From Clostridia bacterium (lineage in GTDB: Bacteria > Bacillota > Clostridia > Oscillospirales > CAG-272): DNA of 64,000 nucleotides. The notes beneath the pieces are model-generated. The model was not told the DNA's origin and ran no database searches. It saw only the letters and a list, made by a program, of their open reading frames with translations. The stretch is taken from NCBI GenBank assembly GCA_017503105.1, contig JAFVTS010000004.1, positions 23,352 through 87,351 of the forward strand, written 5' to 3'. Below, piece after piece: positions 60,580-64,000 of this stretch (position 1 is its first letter; every line of letters begins with the position of its first letter). Both the position numbers and the translations under genes were made by a program.

Positions 60580-62718
60580 ATGTTTAACAAGATCACGCTT
60601 GAAATGAGCTTAAAGCCTTTCAAAAGAACCGACGACGATTATATAAGAGAAGTATGCAAAAAGATATTTGAGGATTGGCGAGCTCTTTTAAAAGGAAGAG
60701 AGAACATTGCCGTTATGCTTTGGTGCGCCGACGGCTCGGAGCTGCTTGATTGGTCGGGTGAGCTCGACGAGGAATTCGAATGGTGCGAGTGGATCGGCAC
60801 GGCAAACAGAGACAAGCTCGGTGACGGCGAGCCGCTTGAAACCTCTCTTCACAGAAAAAAACAGCCTTATATGAAAAATCCGCCGCGGATGACTTATAGA
60901 ATTCTAAGGAACATTGTAACGATACTCAAAGAAGAAGGCAAAAAGGCGTTTCCCAACGCGAATATCCGCGTTGGCGAGACCTTTGATATAGGTCCCGAGT
61001 TCGCCCTTTCCACCTTCAAATATGAGCGCCACCCCGAGATCTCAACGGGGCACAGGCTCGATAAGCTCGGCTTCGTCGATTCCACTGCATGCCTTCACGC
61101 AGACACGAGAAAATACGCCGCTTACCCAAGCGGCATTCCCGAGGGACTCAAGTTCGGAACCTTCCTCGGCAAGCAGGCGGCAAAATTCTTGCCCGATATG
61201 GGATTCGACTACCTCTGGCTCTCAAACGGCCTCGGCTTCAGCGCCGATCCTTGGACGAAGACGGGCAAGGTATTTGACGGCGAGAATTACTACCCCGAAA
61301 AGCTGAAGGAAACGAAGAAGAAGGTCTTTGAGTTCTGGAACATCTTCCGCGAGGCTTGCCCCGATATTCCGCTTGAAGTAAGGGGAACGAACAATTCCGT
61401 CGGAATAGACTACGCCACCGACGGCGTTCCGCTCTGGGATATTTACAATGCCGATCTTGATATAATAGCTCCGCCAAACTCTCCGTGGGCGGCGCTCAAC
61501 GATAACTTCGGTCTTGAGATAATGGGTCATCTCACGCGCACGGCGGAGCTTCCGAACGGCGTATTTCCCTTCCGCTATTACATCCACGACCCGTGGTGGG
61601 TCAACTCCCCTTGGTATGACCGCTACGACGGTGCGCCTCACGATATATATATGCCTATGGCGCTCTCGCGAGTGAACGGTGACGGCAAGGCAGAGTCGGC
61701 AAACGCGTTCAACATCCTTACGATAGACAACTCCTTCGGAGATATGCCCGTTTCCTGCGTGAACGAGCCCCTGCCTCATATTTTAAAGGCGGAAAAGGAC
61801 GCCCCCGACGCGCCTGCCCCCATAGTTTGGGTCTACCCTATGCGTGAATACACCACCACCGAGGATGCAGGACTGCTTAAAGAAATGAACGAAGGCGACA
61901 ACTTCATCCAAGACGCTATAAACGTCGGCTTCCCTCTTGCGGGTGTCGTTTCGACGGACAATTTTGATCTTCACAGCCTTGATCTTTATAAAAAGAGCAT
62001 ACTTATCTCTCCCGTCCCCTGCTCCGAGAAAACGCTCTTAAGACTCACGAGCGCGGCAAAGTGCGGAATAGGTGTTATCATCTACGGCACGGGCGAGAGA
62101 TTTGAGAGGATAAACGAGGCTGAAAACCTCAAAAAAGTTGACACGGGTATGGGTTGCCAAGGTATGATGAGTGCTCTTGCCTCGTTTGGCTACGAAATAA
62201 GCTTTGACACCGAGGACCCGAAGCGCATCTCCCCCGTACTTCTCCACTTCTCGGACGGCGCACTTTGGCTCAACGTCTATTCAAGAGATACGACGACCGA
62301 GGTTCGTATAAAAACTCCTCTCGGAGCACCCGCGCCTCTCGGAATGGAAACCAAGATGTCGGACGGCGAGAGCATCTTCCGCTTTGGACGCGCGGAGCAC
62401 AGAGAGTGCCGAGTCTTCGTAGAGCAAGAGGACGGCGTTATTTCCGTGCGCGAAAATCAGCCCGTCAGCGGACGCTTCAGACGCGCAATAAAGGTAAGAG
62501 GCTTGAAAAACGCGACGCTTCGTTACCTTCCCGAGAGCGGTTATGAAGATAAGATCTACCTCGCGAGGGCGGATAAAAACATAGACTTTTTGCCCGAGCT
62601 TGAACCCGACTCGGTCTGGTACAAGGTTCACGACGAAAAGCTCGGTGACTATATGGAAGCAAGGAACGTAAGCGGAAGCTTCTACATCCTCACCGAATAC
62701 CCCGAAAGATTTAACTGA
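60580..62718 (+). CDS. Large protein of unrecognised family, possible glycoside hydrolase-like
   Basis: I do not recognise this 712-residue protein. Visible pieces: the N-terminus (KITLEMSLKPFKRTDDDYI) and segments that resemble a TIM barrel (NIRVGETFDIGPEFALSTFK; FDYLWLSNGLGFS; IPLEVRGTNNSVGIDYATD; DLDIIAPPNSPWAALNDNFG). There is an unusually aromatic stretch (FPFRYYIHDPWWVNSPWYDRY). A glutamine-amidotransferase-like segment (YKKSILISPVPCSEKTLL, IGVIIYGTGERF) follows, and a C-terminal beta-rich part. This layout recalls GH42-type enzymes but the family motifs are not clear. GGAG lies before the ATG. It forms an operon with the isomerase-like gene. Function unknown. Confidence 0.75.
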   Translation: MFNKITLEMSLKPFKRTDDDYIREVCKKIFEDWRALLKGRENIAVMLWCADGSELLDWSGELDEEFEWCEWIGTANRDKLGDGEPLETSLHRKKQPYMKNPPRMTYRILRNIVTILKEEGKKAFPNANIRVGETFDIGPEFALSTFKYERHPEISTGHRLDKLGFVDSTACLHADTRKYAAYPSGIPEGLKFGTFLGKQAAKFLPDMGFDYLWLSNGLGFSADPWTKTGKVFDGENYYPEKLKETKKKVFEFWNIFREACPDIPLEVRGTNNSVGIDYATDGVPLWDIYNADLDIIAPPNSPWAALNDNFGLEIMGHLTRTAELPNGVFPFRYYIHDPWWVNSPWYDRYDGAPHDIYMPMALSRVNGDGKAESANAFNILTIDNSFGDMPVSCVNEPLPHILKAEKDAPDAPAPIVWVYPMREYTTTEDAGLLKEMNEGDNFIQDAINVGFPLAGVVSTDNFDLHSLDLYKKSILISPVPCSEKTLLRLTSAAKCGIGVIIYGTGERFERINEAENLKKVDTGMGCQGMMSALASFGYEISFDTEDPKRISPVLLHFSDGALWLNVYSRDTTTEVRIKTPLGAPAPLGMETKMSDGESIFRFGRAEHRECRVFVEQEDGVISVRENQPVSGRFRRAIKVRGLKNATLRYLPESGYEDKIYLARADKNIDFLPELEPDSVWYKVHDEKLGDYMEARNVSGSFYILTEYPERFN

Positions 62719-62729
62719 ATATAGAAAAA

Positions 62730-62757
62730 CGGCACCCGAAATTTAACACGGGTGCCG
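62730..62757. terminator. Intrinsic terminator after the unknown gene
   Basis: An 8-bp stem, CGGCACCC (62730-62737) with GGGTGCCG (62750-62757), is followed by CTTTTT. The loop contains the dispersed motif in reverse. Confidence 0.82.
62740..62756 (-). repeat. Copy of a dispersed short repeat, in the terminator
   Basis: Read on the - strand this is GGCACCCGTGTTAAATT, identical to 16485-16501. Confidence 0.5.
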
Positions 62758-62762
62758 CTTTT

Positions 62763-63644
62763 TCATATATTTTTCATAAGCTCGTATACTTTCTCGGCTC
62801 GCCTCACAATGATTGCTCGCTCTTCTTCGGATGCGGTGTCGAGCCGTTTTTTATTAGGATAGCCCCAGACGTTGAAGCCCCTCGGACCTATCCACTCGCA
62901 GCCGCGTGTCGGCTCAAAGACGCCCTTTAAAATCGAGAGGCTCGCCTTTTTTGGCCGAGTGAATATCACCTTCATCGGATGCTTTATAAGAGCGAATATC
63001 ACCTTCGGATAATGCGCCGTGATATTGGTAAACGTGATTCCCGGGTGTGTGACCGAAACCGCGCCGTCGTATTCTTTGGAAAGCGCGAAAGCTGAGTACA
63101 TAAGATGCCTCTTTGCGTTGCCGTAAACCAAAGAAGCCCTGCCCCGTGTAGAGAAATCGAGATCGGACTCGTCGATTTTCGAGTAGTTATGCGCGATGCT
63201 GCCAACGAATACTACCCTGCCTCCGCGCTGTGCCAAGGACGGAAGAAGCTCGCGCGTCATATAGTATGGCGAGGCAAAATTTATCTGAAAGACGTTGTCA
63301 AGTCCACCCTCACAAGTATGACGCGGAATACTGTACGCCCCCGCATTGTGTATTATGACGTCCGGCAAGTCCGCTTTGAGACGCTCCACCGCCGCTCTTA
63401 CCGACCGTATATCCTCAAGGTCGAGCGGAATGAAACGTGCACGCACGTCAGAGAACTCCGATTTAAGCTCCGCTATCTGCGACTCCGTGCGTCCCTCGCT
63501 TCTGTTCATCAGAATAAGCTCCGCGCCAAGCGCCGCCAAATGGCGGCAAAGCTCTTTTCCAAGTCCGCCCGTCGAGCCTGTGACGGCAACCGTCTTTCCA
63601 TTAAGACTGCTTGTGTTTTTTGAAAGCCAATTTTTAATGCTCAT
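62763..63644 (-). CDS. Short-chain dehydrogenase/reductase (SDR)
   Basis: The 293-residue protein has the NAD(P)-binding motif VTGSTGGLGKEL, the structural NAG in IIHNAGAY, the catalytic Ser in FVGSIAHN and the catalytic YxxxK in VYGNAKRHLM. These are classic SDR features; the C-terminus resembles retinol-dehydrogenase-like oxidoreductases. The start at 63644 has AGGGA about 7-9 bp upstream; the frame is open 16 codons further into the promoter. It has its own promoter and is convergent with the isomerase operon. Substrate unknown. Confidence 0.88.
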   Translation of the reverse strand: MSIKNWLSKNTSSLNGKTVAVTGSTGGLGKELCRHLAALGAELILMNRSEGRTESQIAELKSEFSDVRARFIPLDLEDIRSVRAAVERLKADLPDVIIHNAGAYSIPRHTCEGGLDNVFQINFASPYYMTRELLPSLAQRGGRVVFVGSIAHNYSKIDESDLDFSTRGRASLVYGNAKRHLMYSAFALSKEYDGAVSVTHPGITFTNITAHYPKVIFALIKHPMKVIFTRPKKASLSILKGVFEPTRGCEWIGPRGFNVWGYPNKKRLDTASEEERAIIVRRAEKVYELMKNI

Positions 63645-63673
63645 AGTTCTTTCCCTGTAAAGCCGTTTTCTTA

Positions 63674-63702
63674 ATTGTACCATAAATCCCACGCATTGTC
63701 AA
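63674..63702 (-). promoter_or_regulatory. Promoter of the SDR gene
   Basis: On the - strand a perfect TTGACA and TACAAT are spaced by 17 bp with extended -10 (TGG), about 30 bp before the start codon. Confidence 0.78.
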
Positions 63703-63861
63703 TTCTCAATAGAATAGCCTTGCTCTACAAGTAAAAATATCGGAATTTACAAAATCATATTTAAAATTTTCGAATTACGAGCCGCAGCGAGCTGCTGTGC
63801 AAGTTAGTTAAATTTAGTTTCGCTTTGACTTGCTTCTATACAAAACTCCCCCACGGTTGTG

Positions 63862-64000
63862 ATATGCACCCCAAAAGTTAGACACTTTTGGAGGTGCATA
63901 TTTTTATGGCAAAAAAGGGATCAAAACAAAAAAGTTATAGTGCAGAATTCAAAATATGTGTTATAATGGATATGCGAGAACACCATCTTGGATATCGAGA
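63862..64000 (+). mobile_element. Left end of an IS3-family-like insertion sequence, cut by the window edge
   Basis: The sequence ATATGCACCCCAAAAG-TTAGACA-CTTTTGGAGGTGCATAT (63862-63901) forms a strong hairpin and resembles the terminal region of IS3-group elements. The transposase start follows. The exact end, target duplication and right end cannot be seen. Confidence 0.75.
63906..64000 (+). CDS. IS3-family transposase OrfA, N-terminal fragment
   Basis: The first 31 codons are visible, reading MAKKGSKQKSYSAEFKICVI and then a helix ending HHLGYR. This is the start of the helix-turn-helix found in IS3-type OrfA proteins, which bind the element's ends. The Shine-Dalgarno GGAGG (63890-63894) lies 11 bp before the ATG and inside the right arm of the end hairpin, so read-through transcripts from outside would fold and hide it. 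The rest lies beyond the window; whether the copy is intact cannot be told. Confidence 0.75.
   Translation, partial: MAKKGSKQKSYSAEFKICVIMDMREHHLGYR

Noticed and set aside
1-64000. CRISPR arrays, tRNA or rRNA genes
   Set aside because: No regularly spaced direct repeats, tRNA cloverleaf signatures or rRNA sequences were recognised in reading the window.

Overview
The window looks like about 64 kb of chromosome from an anaerobic, carbohydrate-degrading member of the Clostridia (Bacillota), probably an uncultured gut lineage. The evidence is a Rex redox repressor, a PerR-rubrerythrin operon, DnaD/DnaC-like replication genes, two ferrous iron (Feo) systems, AGGAGG-type ribosome binding sites, TTGACA-17-TATAAT promoters and several AraC-regulated glycan genes. 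No rRNA, tRNA, CRISPR array or prophage was seen. The assignment is inferred from gene content, not from a database search.

Layout. (1) 1-8.8 kb: a housekeeping run on the + strand: murI (cut by the window edge), rbfA, nrnA-like, galU, rimI, tsaD, rex, a DnaD-domain gene, a dnaC-like gene and an ADP-ribosylglycohydrolase-family gene. (2) 8.9-18.7 kb: a mosaic of carbohydrate genes (GH31, GH20, an EamA permease, AraC, a second ADP-ribosylglycohydrolase paralogue) with a metallophosphoesterase and a divergent orphan DNA methyltransferase between them. (3) 18.8-26.8 kb: rpoB-rpoC on the - strand behind their own promoter. (4) 27-32 kb: an FAD-dependent oxidoreductase, perR-rbr, a leucine-rich-repeat lipoprotein, a cysteine hydrolase and a small PC4-like DNA-binding protein. 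(5) 32-38.9 kb: feoA-feoB (divergent type), a serine hydrolase, AraC and a Gfo/Idh/MocA dehydrogenase. (6) 39-46.3 kb: a ThrE-type exporter, MgtC, then an HD-domain gene, a PhoB/PhoR-like two-component system and a Na/Pi cotransporter. (7) 46.4-49.5 kb: a second feoA-feoB with its small cysteine-rich partner. (8) 49.8-63.6 kb: a YgjV-like membrane protein, GH78 rhamnosidase, DtxR-type iron regulator, uridine-kinase-like P-loop protein, two tandem heparinase II/III-family lyases, AraC, an arabinose/fucose-isomerase-like enzyme with a large unrecognised protein, and an SDR. (9) The right edge enters an IS3-family-like insertion sequence.

How the parts may work together. The DtxR-like protein carries the iron-type ligand set (Met9, Cys100, Glu103, His104). 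Three GTTAG...CTAAC palindromes lie around feoA2-feoB2, one directly downstream of its -10 box, so a local iron regulon is likely. TTAACA elements with roughly 11-bp phasing lie between the PhoR-like kinase and the Na/Pi transporter, which looks like a Pho box. PerR probably controls itself and rubrerythrin through TTAGA-type boxes. The glycan genes are in several small, separately promoted units, three of them beside AraC regulators.

Most novel candidates: the 712-residue protein at 60580-62718 encoded with a sugar-isomerase-like enzyme; the orphan methyltransferase with NPPT in place of NPPY; the paralogous ADP-ribosylglycohydrolase-type enzymes with an extra C-terminal domain; and a short dispersed sequence, ACCCGTGTTAAATTT, found repeatedly at or near gene ends.
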